This document shows positions 45,352 through 53,840 of a stretch of DNA of 64,000 nt, one piece after another (positions within the stretch are counted from its first letter, which is position 1; each line of letters opens with the position of its first letter). This DNA is from Blastopirellula retiformator (GTDB lineage Bacteria; Planctomycetota; Planctomycetia; Pirellulales; Pirellulaceae). The stretch covers positions 1,352,082-1,416,081 of the forward strand of contig NZ_SJPF01000001.1 of the NCBI RefSeq assembly GCF_007859755.1, written 5' to 3'. Under the pieces are notes generated by a model. It was not told where the DNA came from. It saw nothing but the letters and a program-made list of their open reading frames with translations, and did no database searches. The position numbers were made by a program, and so were the translations under genes.

Positions 45352-45466
45352 TTGTCGGTTGAAAAATGCCATCGTGGCATTTTTCAACCTCGCCAGGCTC
45401 AGAGCGTAGCTCTTCGCGGCTCGCATCCGTGCGATCACGCAGTCCGTCGAAAAGATCAACGGACTG
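45352..45466. repeat. MITE-like element, copy C (34-bp internal deletion)
   Basis: Same family as copies A, B and D but 115 bp, because the central hairpin (AAAATAACGAC/GTCGTTATTTT) and a few neighbouring bases are missing. The deletion lies between two TCGCA direct repeats. CTAT flanks both ends (45348-45351, 45467-45470). The match continues to CTATTTGT on both sides because the left terminal bases TTGTCG differ from the family. The right CTAT holds the stop codon of the adjoining gene. Confidence 0.88.
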
Positions 45467-46141
45467 CTATTTGTGAAAGCCGCCCTTGTTGAAGTGGTTG
45501 TTCCACTTCCGGCTGGGGTTGGAGAAGACCTTCTTGGTCTGGATCGTCACCGGACCCAGCTTGATCGTGCCGCCGATGTGCGGTTGGTTGATCGGGAACT
45601 TGTGGTTCGGCTTTTGAATCGGGAATTTATTCACGTTGTGGGGGAATCCGCCCACCTTGTGCCCATGCCCGTGATGATCATCGAAATGTCCACCGATCTG
45701 GCAGGTGTAGCTGATGAACCCGCAGTGACGCGAGTAGAGGTCGTAGTAGACGCGGTCGAAGGCGCGTTCGACATCGGCCCAGGTTTGCTGCACCAACCAA
45801 TCGTTGCGAACGTGGCAGGCATGGATCAGCAACGTTTGCACATGTCGCAATTCGCGAGCGGTCTCCTGGAAGTCGGCTCGCAGGTGCGAGAGCGAACCGC
45901 CATGCGCCGCCGTTTCGGCGAAGTGAGCGGCCGCTTCATCCAGGTGATGCGCCTTGTCGTCGAGGTGCGAAAATCCGGTGCGGTGATGGATCAACTGGTG
46001 CAAGCGATGGGTCGCTTGATGCAGGTAGTAGGTGTCGCTTTGAATGCGACCGCCAAACTGCCAATGGCCCGCCTGGGCCAGTTGCGGAGCGGCGATCAGG
46101 ATGGCGGCGACAAGCGAAAACAGAGCGATTTGGCGTTTCAT
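45467..46141 (-). CDS. Secreted His-rich helical protein, paralogue of 44545-45213
   Basis: A 224-residue exported protein. ATG at 46141 opens a signal peptide (MKRQIALFSLVAAILIAAPQ, ending AQA) with GGGGGAAA upstream. Long helices (about 35-150) contain many histidines; TWADVERAFDRVYYDLYS is shared with its neighbour. The tail (about 165-224) is His/Lys/Pro-rich, HDDHHGHGHKVGG type. The TAG stop lies inside the 4-bp duplication of MITE copy C. Histidine clusters suggest metal binding; function unknown. Confidence 0.78.
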   Translation of the reverse strand: MKRQIALFSLVAAILIAAPQLAQAGHWQFGGRIQSDTYYLHQATHRLHQLIHHRTGFSHLDDKAHHLDEAAAHFAETAAHGGSLSHLRADFQETARELRHVQTLLIHACHVRNDWLVQQTWADVERAFDRVYYDLYSRHCGFISYTCQIGGHFDDHHGHGHKVGGFPHNVNKFPIQKPNHKFPINQPHIGGTIKLGPVTIQTKKVFSNPSRKWNNHFNKGGFHK

Positions 46142-46435
46142 GGTTATTTCCCCCGGCGTTGGCGTCTCGATAATCCAGAGCGGCGACTGTGCCGCTTGGC
46201 GTCGAAAGGGAGTAATGGCATCGCTGGCGCCAGAATGTGCCAGCGGCTGGAGGATATTGACGCAAGTCCTTTGTGGGTAAGGGATTGGTGGTTTTGAATA
46301 TTTTTCAGAGAAACCGGACTCGGCAAGATCGAGGGGCAATCTGGCCCGAAATGCTATCGATTTGACAACAAAATTCTCAGGGCGAGACAGTCAGCTGGGT
46401 TGCGGGCCGGAATGTTGTGTGGGGGAAGGGCGCGC
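46142..46435. other. Non-coding gap upstream of the His-rich protein
   Basis: About 290 bp containing the promoter region of the minus-strand gene at 45467-46141. Short overlapping frames exist but none has a ribosome site or family look. Nothing else is recognised. Confidence 0.4.
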
Positions 46436-46470
46436 AAAAAAAGGCCGAGCGAAATTCGCTCGGCCTTTTG
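46436..46470 (-). terminator. Terminator of the broken DUF1559 gene
   Basis: AAGGCCGAGCGAA and TTCGCTCGGCCTT form a 12- to 13-bp stem; on the minus strand it is followed by TTTTTTT. It lies about 30 bases past the stop at 46498. Confidence 0.88.
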
Positions 46471-46497
46471 AGATGGAAAGCGGGACAGGTTGCCGGA

Positions 46498-47130
46498 TTA
46501 CGACTCTGACGAGACCGGCGCCAGGGCGGTCGGAGCCTTGCCTCTGTTGGCACGGGGCGCTTTGAAGCCCGCCGGAGACGAGAACTGGCCATCGGCCGAG
46601 GTGGTGAAACCACCGCCGCCGCCGTAATCGGTGTTGTTGTCGAACTTGCCGGCGCTGCCCGATCCGGCCCAACCGCCAAACAAGCCGTAAACGTTGTCGC
46701 CATTGTTGGCGACGGTCAAGTCACGACTGGCGACTTCGCCGATTAGCAGCGTGTTGGAGGTGCCATCGGTGAAGGAGTGAAAGCCGGTGATCTCGTTGTA
46801 CATAAAGGCGCCATTGTCGCACTTCCAGCCGTAGTAGCTGGTGCAGCGACCCGAGTCGGCGTTGTTGGACGAGGCCGATTCGTTGAGGGCGCCGTTAATG
46901 CCAACGTAGTTGTGGTACTGGTGATTGCGGGGATTGTAGCCGAAGACGTTGTTGCTGTTCTTCGGTTTGACGTTCGACGGGCAATTGAACGCACTGATGA
47001 CGACGCCATTCAGAATGTTCGAGTTGACCGTGGCGTCGGTGCTCTTGAAGCTCTGCGTCCAGTCGAACTGATCGATGAGTGCGGTCTGTTCGATGTACGG
47101 CAAGGTCGAGAGCTTCCAGTTGACCAGTCG
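46498..47130 (-). pseudogene. DUF1559 gene, 5' end lost to an IS fragment
   Basis: About 210 codons of the C-terminal part of a DUF1559 protein: VNWKLSTLPYIEQTALIDQF, AFNCPSN, GANPRNHQYHNYVG-like region, and TDGTSNTLLIGEVASRD. The N-terminal prepilin-like helix and the first part are absent. Upstream the reading passes into the transposase fragment, with a junction near 47130. The stop and terminator are intact. It is the third DUF1559 in this cluster. Whether any product is made is doubtful. Confidence 0.82.
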
Positions 47131-47493
47131 CTCCGGCTAGCGTTTCGTTGATGCGTCGCCATGTGCCGTCGTCTCGCCAGCGGGCGAAGTAGTCGTAGAC
47201 CGTGCTCTTCGGCAGCAGATCGTGCGGCAACATGTCCCACTGGCACCCGGAGCGACATTGATAGAAAATCGTATTCACAACTTCCCGCATGTCGACCGAG
47301 CGAGGTCGGCCTCCCTTCTTGCTTTGCCGATACCGGGGGATCAACCCTTCGATCAACTCCCATTGTTCATTCGTTAAATCACTCGGGTATCGCTTTCGGA
47401 CTTCGTCGGACATCGCAGGCTCCAAGAGTTTGGCGAGCCGCAAAGTGTGACGAAAATCGGAGTTTCAAGAAATGGCAGTTTCCGGATAGGCTC
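47131..47493 (-). mobile_element. IS5-family insertion sequence fragment
   Basis: Left end of an IS5-type element. The terminal bases on the minus strand read GAGCCTATCCGGAAACTGCC. A transposase start codon lies at 47411-47413, and about 93 N-terminal codons follow (MSDEVRKRYPSDLTNEQWEL, GGRPRSVDMREVVNTIFYQC, SGCQWDMLPHDLLPKSTVYD), the DUF4096 domain of IS5-family transposases. The catalytic part and the other end are gone. The IS end abuts CTAA, which contains the TAA stop of the lipoprotein gene. Disabled. Confidence 0.9.
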
Positions 47494-47910
47494 TTAGTTC
47501 CCTGAGGTTGAGATCGCCAGTTCGATCGTGTTGTACCCCGACGTGATGTCGACTTGTTGGATCTCTTCGTAGTACTGATCGGGGAAGGGAAGTTTCCGCT
47601 TGGCGCTGCGGGATGTCGGCACCGCTTCCGGCGGAACCAGTTTGACGACGCAGGGGCCAAGTCGGACGCCGTTGCGCGTCAGCGAGTAAATCGCCTCGAA
47701 TTGGCCGGAGTCGTCGGTCGTGGCGGTACTGCCGCGAACCCCTTTCTCTACGGGGTCAAACTCAAGGTTGATGCCGGCGCGAGCCGGTTTTCCGTCGATA
47801 TGCAGGGTACCGGTCACGGTTCCCAGGCTCGATTGGTTGCTGGGGCTGCAGCCGACTGCCGCCAACAGCGCCAGCAGGAGGCCCAGCGAAGATAACTTAG
47901 AAAAGTGCAT
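47494..47910 (-). CDS. Small lipoprotein paired with DUF1559 (module 1)
   Basis: A 138-residue lipoprotein with lipobox LLAAVGC (acylated Cys about 21). The mature part is a compact beta domain resembling carboxypeptidase-regulatory or transthyretin-like folds: GTVTGTLHIDGKPARAGI, then EFDPVEKGVRGS, ATTDDSGQFEAIYS, and PDQYYEEIQQVDITSGYNT. It is a clear paralogue of 49788-50210. It lies 84 bp downstream of a complete DUF1559 gene. Its stop codon directly meets the IS5 fragment. Confidence 0.85.
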   Translation of the reverse strand: MHFSKLSSLGLLLALLAAVGCSPSNQSSLGTVTGTLHIDGKPARAGINLEFDPVEKGVRGSTATTDDSGQFEAIYSLTRNGVRLGPCVVKLVPPEAVPTSRSAKRKLPFPDQYYEEIQQVDITSGYNTIELAISTSGN

Positions 47911-47994
47911 TAGCGTTTACTCGTTCGTGGAGGCTGAACCTGCGCCGCCCCGGTGCGGCGCAGAGGAAACTAGACGAGATCAAGTCGCCGGCGA

Positions 47995-48933
47995 CTACGG
48001 CAGGTTCACGACCGCGCCGTCATCCCGAATGCCCAGTAGTTGGTAAACGCCCATGCCGCTGGCGCTGGCATAGATCTGGCTGTGAAGGCCGTCGCCGCCA
48101 AACCAACCATTGGCGAGTCCATTCTTGTCAAATTCGATGTCTTCCGAAATGAACTGCACCGAACCGTCGCAGAAAGCGAAGAACGCGCCGCCCGGGTGCT
48201 GGCTGGTGAAGCCCCAGTGCGCGGTGTGGTTGATCGGGAACGAGACGCAACGCGACAGCGTGTTCTGGCGTTCCAGATAATCGTTACCTGGCGTGCCGGC
48301 CCAGAAAGCCCAACCGCGCGGGCCCGAATCATAACCGCCCGCCTTGGCCGAAACCTCGCCCAGGGCGAAGGTATTCGAGAGGCCGTCAGTGATGGCCGAG
48401 AAGTTCATCCCTTCGTAGTTGATCGCACCGGTGTTGGCCGCCTTGTCTTGATCCCAACCGGCCTGGCCGTAACCGCGGCTGGCGGCGTAGCTGATCACGC
48501 CATATTCGACGTTGTCGTGCGTGTAGGTTTCCGGAGCGACCGTCGAGGGGCAGCGGAGGCTGTTGATCACCGTTCCCAGAGCCAGCGTCGCGTTGGCGTC
48601 GGGCGTGCCGCTGACCGCTTGCGGGAAAGTGTAGCCGGTCACGCCGGCGGCGTCGGCTAGGTTGTTTTGTTCCAGGTACGGCAGCAATTGGGCGGCCCAA
48701 CCCCAGAACGTGTTGTTCCGGCGGTAGGAAGGCATTTCTAGGTAGGTGTCGTGATAGGTGTGCGTCGCCAGGACGGCTTGCTTCAGATTGTTACGGCACG
48801 ACATGCGCCGCGCCGCCTCGCGGGCTTGTTGGACGGCAGGCAAGAGCAATGCGATCAAGACGCCGATGATGGCGATCACGACCAAGAGTTCAACAAGAGT
48901 GAAGCCGCGTTGACTTCGAATAGAATGAGTCAT
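47995..48933 (-). CDS. DUF1559 prepilin-like protein (module 1)
   Basis: A 312-residue planctomycete-specific secreted protein. Start at 48933 gives MTHSIRSQRGFTLVELLVV, a type IV prepilin-like signal with methylation helix, followed by LLPAVQQAREAARRMSCRNN. The C-terminal region has TDGLSNTFALGEVSA and FAFCDGSVQFISEDI typical of DUF1559/SBP_bac_10. Likely surface pseudopilin. Followed by its lipoprotein partner. Confidence 0.93.
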   Translation of the reverse strand: MTHSIRSQRGFTLVELLVVIAIIGVLIALLLPAVQQAREAARRMSCRNNLKQAVLATHTYHDTYLEMPSYRRNNTFWGWAAQLLPYLEQNNLADAAGVTGYTFPQAVSGTPDANATLALGTVINSLRCPSTVAPETYTHDNVEYGVISYAASRGYGQAGWDQDKAANTGAINYEGMNFSAITDGLSNTFALGEVSAKAGGYDSGPRGWAFWAGTPGNDYLERQNTLSRCVSFPINHTAHWGFTSQHPGGAFFAFCDGSVQFISEDIEFDKNGLANGWFGGDGLHSQIYASASGMGVYQLLGIRDDGAVVNLP

Positions 48934-49477
48934 GGGTGGCAGTTCTCCAAAGGAACGAGCGGATGAAAAAATAGGAGATGGATGGTCCGTAGACTGAAGT
49001 GCCGCTTCTCTGTCCACGTTGTTGCTGCCCAAGTCATGGCGCTCTTGTGCGTGTCGCTCCGCTATGAGGAGTGGGATAACTCATATCGCGTCATGATTGA
49101 TTGCGTGATTGCTAATCCACTTTTCGTACCAGTCACGAACTTTTCTAAATGAAACAGGAAAAAATCCTGCATCCAGGGGGCGTGGTTGTGTTGGTTGGGG
49201 CTGGCGAGTTGTATCAATTCCTCGCCTTCCTGGAGTATTTGATATTCCGACCTTTGGGCGTCCTCGACTGGAGGCAAATTCTGTGCACAGTAAATAGGCG
49301 GTGGGCGCCTGTTTTTTCGTCAAGACGCGAGAAACCCGCCATTCGGCGCGCAAGGATGCGATGAATTAGCGCGCACAAGGGAGGAAGGGCTTGGTGGATG
49401 GTGTGCGGGCACAGACTGGAAGTCAGATGGCGTTGAACAAGGGAGCGTGGTGCATTACTGCAAGAAATGTCTCCTAA
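48934..49477. other. AT-richer non-coding gap
   Basis: About 540 bp upstream of the DUF1559 gene at 47995-48933. It should hold that gene's promoter. Short frames on both strands look unlike proteins. A small hairpin CAGGA..TCCTG lies near 49153-49167. Base composition is noticeably less GC-rich than the genes around it, as in 51246-51663. Confidence 0.45.
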
Positions 49478-49626
49478 CAGTCCGTTGATTTTCTCGACGG
49501 ACTGCGTGATCGCACGGATGCGATCCCAAAATAACGACGTAAGTCGTTATTTTGCGAGCCGCGAAGAGCTATGCTCTGAGCCTGGCGAGGTTGAAAAATG
49601 CCACGATGGCATTTTTCAACAGGCAG
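49478..49626. repeat. 149-bp MITE-like element, copy D (inverted)
   Basis: Full-length copy in the opposite orientation to A-C. Ends CAGTCCGTTGA and, on the other strand, CTGCCTGTTGA. CTAA stands outside both ends (49474-49477 and 49627-49630). The hairpins AAAAATGCCA/TGGCATTTTT and AAAATAACGAC/GTCGTTATTTT are intact. Confidence 0.92.
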
Positions 49627-49787
49627 CTAATGGGGGTGGTTTAGATCCCGCGCTGAATCGCTTCGGCCAGCGAAGGGGTTTGATTCCCTACGAAGCCCTG
49701 CCGAAGCGATCAAGTCGGAGGATGTGGAACGAACGAAGTCGTCCACCAAATGGTGAGAGAAAGTGTGTTAGAATCCGCACGAGAGCC

Positions 49788-50210
49788 CTAGTTTTCGGCC
49801 TTGGAAATCTTCAGTTCCAAGGTGGTGTGGCCCCCGTGGACGTTCACCTGTTGGATCTCTTCATAGTACTTTTCGGGGTAGGGAAGCTTGGGTTTACCGC
49901 TACCGGTCTTAGGAACGACCAGCGGCGGTTCCAACTTGATGACGCACGCGCCAGTGCGGACGCCGTTGCGTGATGCGGAGTAGACCGCTTCAAAAAAGCC
50001 CGACTCGTCGGTCGTCGCGATACTGCCGCGGACTCCTTTTTCGAGCGGGTCGAAAACAAGTTTGACTCCCGCAGGCGACGTTTGGCCGTCAATCATCAAC
50101 GTGCCGGTGACGCTACCGAACTCCACGTCTTCTTTCTTGCCGCATCCTCCGATCGCTGACAGCGATAGAAGGAGAAGCAGCCCCGATACTCTAGCTGCGT
50201 ACATATGCAT
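49788..50210 (-). CDS. Small lipoprotein paired with DUF1559 (module 2)
   Basis: A 140-residue lipoprotein; lipobox AIGGC (acylated Cys about residue 23). It shares the beta-domain pattern of 47494-47910 throughout: GSVTGTLMIDGQTSPAGVKL, VFDPLEKGVRGSIATTDESG, and PEKYYEEIQQVNVHGGHTT. Located 78 bp after a DUF1559 gene on the same strand, as in module 1. Two start codons two codons apart are possible. Confidence 0.86.
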   Translation of the reverse strand: MHMYAARVSGLLLLLSLSAIGGCGKKEDVEFGSVTGTLMIDGQTSPAGVKLVFDPLEKGVRGSIATTDESGFFEAVYSASRNGVRTGACVIKLEPPLVVPKTGSGKPKLPYPEKYYEEIQQVNVHGGHTTLELKISKAEN

Positions 50211-50288
50211 ATCGTCCTTGAGCCACGGACGCCCATCGCGCCGCGGCTGGAAATAGAGGGAATAAGAGAAACGCCAAAGGGGCGGCGA

Positions 50289-51245
50289 CTATGGCAGCGA
50301 AACCACCGCGCCGTCGTCTCGGATGCCGAGCAGCTGGTAGACGCCCATGCCGTCGGCTTTGGTGTAGATGTCGGCGTGGAGTGCGTCTCCACCAAACCAG
50401 CCATTGGCGGCGCCATTGTTGTCGAAGTCGATGTTCTCCGAAATGAACTGCACCGATCCGTCGCAGAACACGAAGTAGGCGCCCTCAGTGTGTGCGCTGG
50501 CGAAGTTGAAGTAGTCGGTCAGGTTCAGCGGATACGAAACGTTCCGCGAGATCGACGCCTGGCGGGCAATGTAGGCGGTATCTTGACCAGCGGTCGGTTC
50601 GGGCATCGCAGCCCAATAGCTCCAGCCGCGAGGACCATCTTTCCAGCCTTGGTACCGCGCCGAGGCTTCGCCGACGGCGAACGTGTTGGAAAGTCCGTCC
50701 AAGATGTCCGAGAACCCAAGGCCGTCGATGTTGATGGCGCCGGTGTTGGCCGCTTTGTCGCGTGGCCAGCCAGCTTGACCATAGCCGCGACTGGCGGCAT
50801 AGCTGCAGACCCCGTATTCAAGACCATCGGCCGCCTCGTAGACTTCGGGGGCGGTTGACGAAGGACAGAGGTAGCCGGTGATGACGGTACCTATCGCTTC
50901 TTGCGCTGCGGTACCTGCGGTGCCGTCGGAGACCTGCGCCAGCGAATAGTCGTTGATGCCGATCGTGTCGTAGACGTTGTCTTGTTCCAGGAACGGCAGC
51001 AGGGCCGCACTCCAAGCCCAGTAGACGTCATCCTGATACGCCGGCATTTTGCCGAACGTGTCATGATGGTTGTGCAGGGCCAAGCCGATTTGCTTGAGGT
51101 TGTTGCGGCATTGAGTGCGACGGGCCGCTTCGCGAGCTTGTTGCACGGCCGGCAAGAGCAACGCGATCAAGACGCCGATGATGGCGATGACGACAAGTAA
51201 CTCCACAAGCGTGAAGCCGGATCGGGAAGAAGGATTCGAACGCAT
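50289..51245 (-). CDS. DUF1559 prepilin-like protein (module 2)
   Basis: A 318-residue paralogue of 47995-48933. N-terminus MRSNPSSRSGFTLVELLVVI followed by IALLLPAVQQAREAARRTQC. Further shared blocks: SYAASRGYGQAGW, DGLSNTFAVGEASARYQG, FVFCDGSVQFISENIDF and a C-terminal GMGVYQLLGIRDDGAVVSLP. The near-identical C-termini of the two copies indicate a recent duplication of the DUF1559+lipoprotein module. Confidence 0.94.
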   Translation of the reverse strand: MRSNPSSRSGFTLVELLVVIAIIGVLIALLLPAVQQAREAARRTQCRNNLKQIGLALHNHHDTFGKMPAYQDDVYWAWSAALLPFLEQDNVYDTIGINDYSLAQVSDGTAGTAAQEAIGTVITGYLCPSSTAPEVYEAADGLEYGVCSYAASRGYGQAGWPRDKAANTGAINIDGLGFSDILDGLSNTFAVGEASARYQGWKDGPRGWSYWAAMPEPTAGQDTAYIARQASISRNVSYPLNLTDYFNFASAHTEGAYFVFCDGSVQFISENIDFDNNGAANGWFGGDALHADIYTKADGMGVYQLLGIRDDGAVVSLP

Positions 51246-51663
51246 GAACTTGGAAACCTCAGAAGACCAAAAAATGAAAACGGAACGTTAAGTCAAAACG
51301 AAACCGCGCATAGGAGATATTTCACACAAGGTGCATGTTTTGTGCCGGAAGTGAGAAAGCGGAGACGAATCGATGGAAAACGCTACTTCGGAGGGATGGA
51401 AAGTTGAAAGCGGGATGTTTTGGTGAAAAACTCTCTCATTCGAATTGTTTTTACACGTAAGTGGCGGGACCACCTGCTCAAAACAAGAGGGGATCGTGCG
51501 CACTTCCGGTGCAAGTCGCTGCCCACAATTTGATCGGGCCGTAGCGGGCGAAAAGGAGGGGCGCGAAAGCAGAGAAAAATCAGCGCGCAGAGCTGCCTGA
51601 TGTGGTCCGAGTCTGTTATTGAGATCCGCGCGTCTTACGACGGCGCCAAAGCGCGAATCACGA
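51246..51663. other. Non-coding gap between DUF1559 module and fabH
   Basis: About 420 bp upstream of the DUF1559 gene at 50289 and downstream of the fabH stop, both on the minus strand. Less GC-rich over 51290-51460. No reading frame with a ribosome site, no terminator with a T-run, and no recognisable riboswitch. Confidence 0.4.
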
Positions 51664-52713
51664 CTACCACCGCATCAGCGAGGTGCCCCAAGAGAGTCCG
51701 GCGCCAAAACCGGCGAGCAGCACCAGATCGCCCCGTTGGATGCGACCGGCCTGGTACGCTTCGTCCAGCACCAGCGGAACGCTGCCGGCCGACGTGTTGC
51801 CGTAGCGATCGAGATTGATCACGACCTTCTCACGATCGAAGCCGAGATTCTCGCAGGCCGCGTCAATGATCCGCACGTTCGCCTGATGCAGCAAGACCAG
51901 CGAGACTTCGTCGGCGGTGACGCCGGAGTGAGTCAGCACATCTTGAATGCTGTCGGCGATCACGCGAACCGCCCATTTGAAGACGCTGCGGCCATCCATG
52001 TGCAGGTAGGCGTGTCCATCGGCCAGGCTTTGGTCGTCAAGTCGCTTCAGCGAGCCGCCGCCAGGGACGCACAGCAGTTCGCCACCTTCCCCTTCGCTGC
52101 CGAGGGTGTAGGAGAGAAAGCCTTGTTCTTCGGACCCAGCGCCCAGGATGACCGCTCCAGCGCCGTCGCCGAACAAGGGATAAGTCTTCCGGTCATCCGG
52201 ATTGGCGATTCGCGACAACAGATCGGCCCCAACCACCAAGGCTCGCCGACTGGCGCCGGTCCGCACAAACTGGGCGGCGGTGATCATCGCATACATAAAG
52301 CCGGCGCACGCGGCGCTGACGTCCATCGCCGCACAGCGAATTCCAAGGCGATCTTGCAGTAGACAGGCGGTCGACGGGGTCGGCATATCTGGCGTGAACG
52401 TGCCAACGACGATCAGATCGATTTCGCCGACGTCGATTCCCGCATTTTCGATCGCCGCCAACGCGGCCGCTTGCGCCATGTGGCTGGTCGCCATCTCCGG
52501 CGGCGCATGACGTCGCTCGCGAATTCCGGTCCGTTGAACGATCCACTCCGGATCACACCCCAGCGAAGAGAGGTCTTCGTTCTTGACGACGTTCTCAGGG
52601 ACAAAGCTGCCGACGCCCAAGACCTGTACGCCAAGCAGTTGCCGCAAGGGACTGCGATTCGAAAGTTGTGAAGCAGACTGCCCATGAGCGGCAGTCGAAC
52701 TAGCCGACGGCAT
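51664..52713 (-). CDS. fabH: 3-oxoacyl-ACP synthase III FabH
   Basis: Initiates fatty acid synthesis by condensing acetyl-CoA (or another acyl-CoA) with malonyl-ACP. The 349-residue product starts at 52713; it has a roughly 25-residue N-terminal extension over typical FabH. Catalytic triad Cys136 (SAACAGFM), His276 (LLHQANVRI), Asn306 (YGNTSAGSVP). Also WIVQRTGIRERR near the N-terminus and GFGAGLSWG at the C-terminus. Divergent from pyrB. A single-gene locus without other fab genes. Confidence 0.95.
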   Translation of the reverse strand: MPSASSTAAHGQSASQLSNRSPLRQLLGVQVLGVGSFVPENVVKNEDLSSLGCDPEWIVQRTGIRERRHAPPEMATSHMAQAAALAAIENAGIDVGEIDLIVVGTFTPDMPTPSTACLLQDRLGIRCAAMDVSAACAGFMYAMITAAQFVRTGASRRALVVGADLLSRIANPDDRKTYPLFGDGAGAVILGAGSEEQGFLSYTLGSEGEGGELLCVPGGGSLKRLDDQSLADGHAYLHMDGRSVFKWAVRVIADSIQDVLTHSGVTADEVSLVLLHQANVRIIDAACENLGFDREKVVINLDRYGNTSAGSVPLVLDEAYQAGRIQRGDLVLLAGFGAGLSWGTSLMRW

Positions 52714-52872
52714 GAACGGGGAATTCCTGGGGTAGCAGACTTTTTGGCGCGAATAGCCAGTATAACAAGCTTTGATCCATTTTCCCACTTGCGTCCGTCT
52801 GGTTGCTGGAGCGGGTAATTCCACCTAAAATCTCACGCCAGCAATTGCCAGGCATCCCTGTAATCGGACGTC

Positions 52873-53832
52873 ATGATCGAACTTCCCCCGGAATTGGAGT
52901 CGCCCCCGGTCCCCTGGACCCGGCGGCACCTGCTTGACCTCGAAAGCCTGACCGCTGACGAGATCACCACCGCCCTCGACGTCGCCCAACGTTTTAAAGA
53001 GGCGACGAAAGACTGTAAGGTTAAATTGCCAGCGTTAGCGGGCGTCACGTCGGTGAATCTGTTCTTTGAAGATTCTACCCGCACACGGACCAGCTTTAGT
53101 TTGGCGGCCCGCCGTTTGGGGGCCGATAGCGTCGAATTTTCGGCTTCCAGCAGTAGCGTCTCGAAGGGCGAAACGCTGCTGGACACCGCCAAGACGATTG
53201 AGTCGATGAAGATCGACGCGATGGTGATTCGGCATCGCTCGCCGGGCGCCCCGCAGATGTTGGCGAAGAATCTCGACTGCTCGGTGATCAACGCCGGCGA
53301 TGGACCGCACGAACACCCAACCCAGGGTCTGCTCGACATTCTGACGATTCGGCAGCATCGCGGCTCGATCACCGGGCTGACGGTCGCGCTGGTCGGCGAC
53401 ATCGCGCATAGCCGCACGGCCCGCTCCAACATCTGGGGACTGAAAAAGCTGGGCGCCCATGTGATCGTCTGCGGCCCGTCGACGCTTGTCTCGAAGCAAT
53501 GGGAGAAGTTGGGCGTTGAGGTTTCGCACAACCTGGACGACATCGTCGCTCGCTGCGATGTGCTAAATCTGCTGCGGATCCAATTCGAGCGGCAATATAC
53601 GCGGCCGTTTCCTTCGGTCCGCGAATACGCACTGCTGTACGCGATGAATCGCGAGCGGATGTGCCGCGCGAAAGACGACATCCTGATCATGGCGCCCGGC
53701 CCGATCAATCGCGGAGTCGAAGTGACGCCGGACGTGGCGGATGGTTCGCAGTCGGTCATTCTGCATCAAGTGAATAACGGTTTGGCGGTGCGAATGGCCG
53801 CGTTGTATCTGGTCACCAAAGCGTCGCGGTAG
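52873..53832 (+). CDS. pyrB: Aspartate carbamoyltransferase catalytic subunit
   Basis: Second step of pyrimidine synthesis: carbamoyl phosphate plus aspartate to carbamoyl aspartate. The 319-residue protein carries the carbamoyl-phosphate loop S68-T-R-T-R-T-S-F, the [15 protein letters not shown] motif, and LRIQFERQY and [11 protein letters not shown] in the aspartate domain. The gene is 8 bp before a dihydroorotase-like gene, an arrangement seen in class A/B ATCases that need a (pseudo)dihydroorotase partner for assembly. No pyrI regulatory subunit is present. Confidence 0.96.
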   Translation: MIELPPELESPPVPWTRRHLLDLESLTADEITTALDVAQRFKEATKDCKVKLPALAGVTSVNLFFEDSTRTRTSFSLAARRLGADSVEFSASSSSVSKGETLLDTAKTIESMKIDAMVIRHRSPGAPQMLAKNLDCSVINAGDGPHEHPTQGLLDILTIRQHRGSITGLTVALVGDIAHSRTARSNIWGLKKLGAHVIVCGPSTLVSKQWEKLGVEVSHNLDDIVARCDVLNLLRIQFERQYTRPFPSVREYALLYAMNRERMCRAKDDILIMAPGPINRGVEVTPDVADGSQSVILHQVNNGLAVRMAALYLVTKASR

Positions 53833-53840
53833 AAAAGAAC

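Noticed and set aside
51460-51490. Possible sigma-54 promoter (TGGCGGGACCACCTGC)
   Set aside because: Spacing between the GG and GC elements is one base too long and no plus-strand gene follows.
51500-51560. GGTGCAAGTC resembling a cobalamin-riboswitch box
   Set aside because: The other conserved boxes and stems are missing, and no transport or B12 gene follows.
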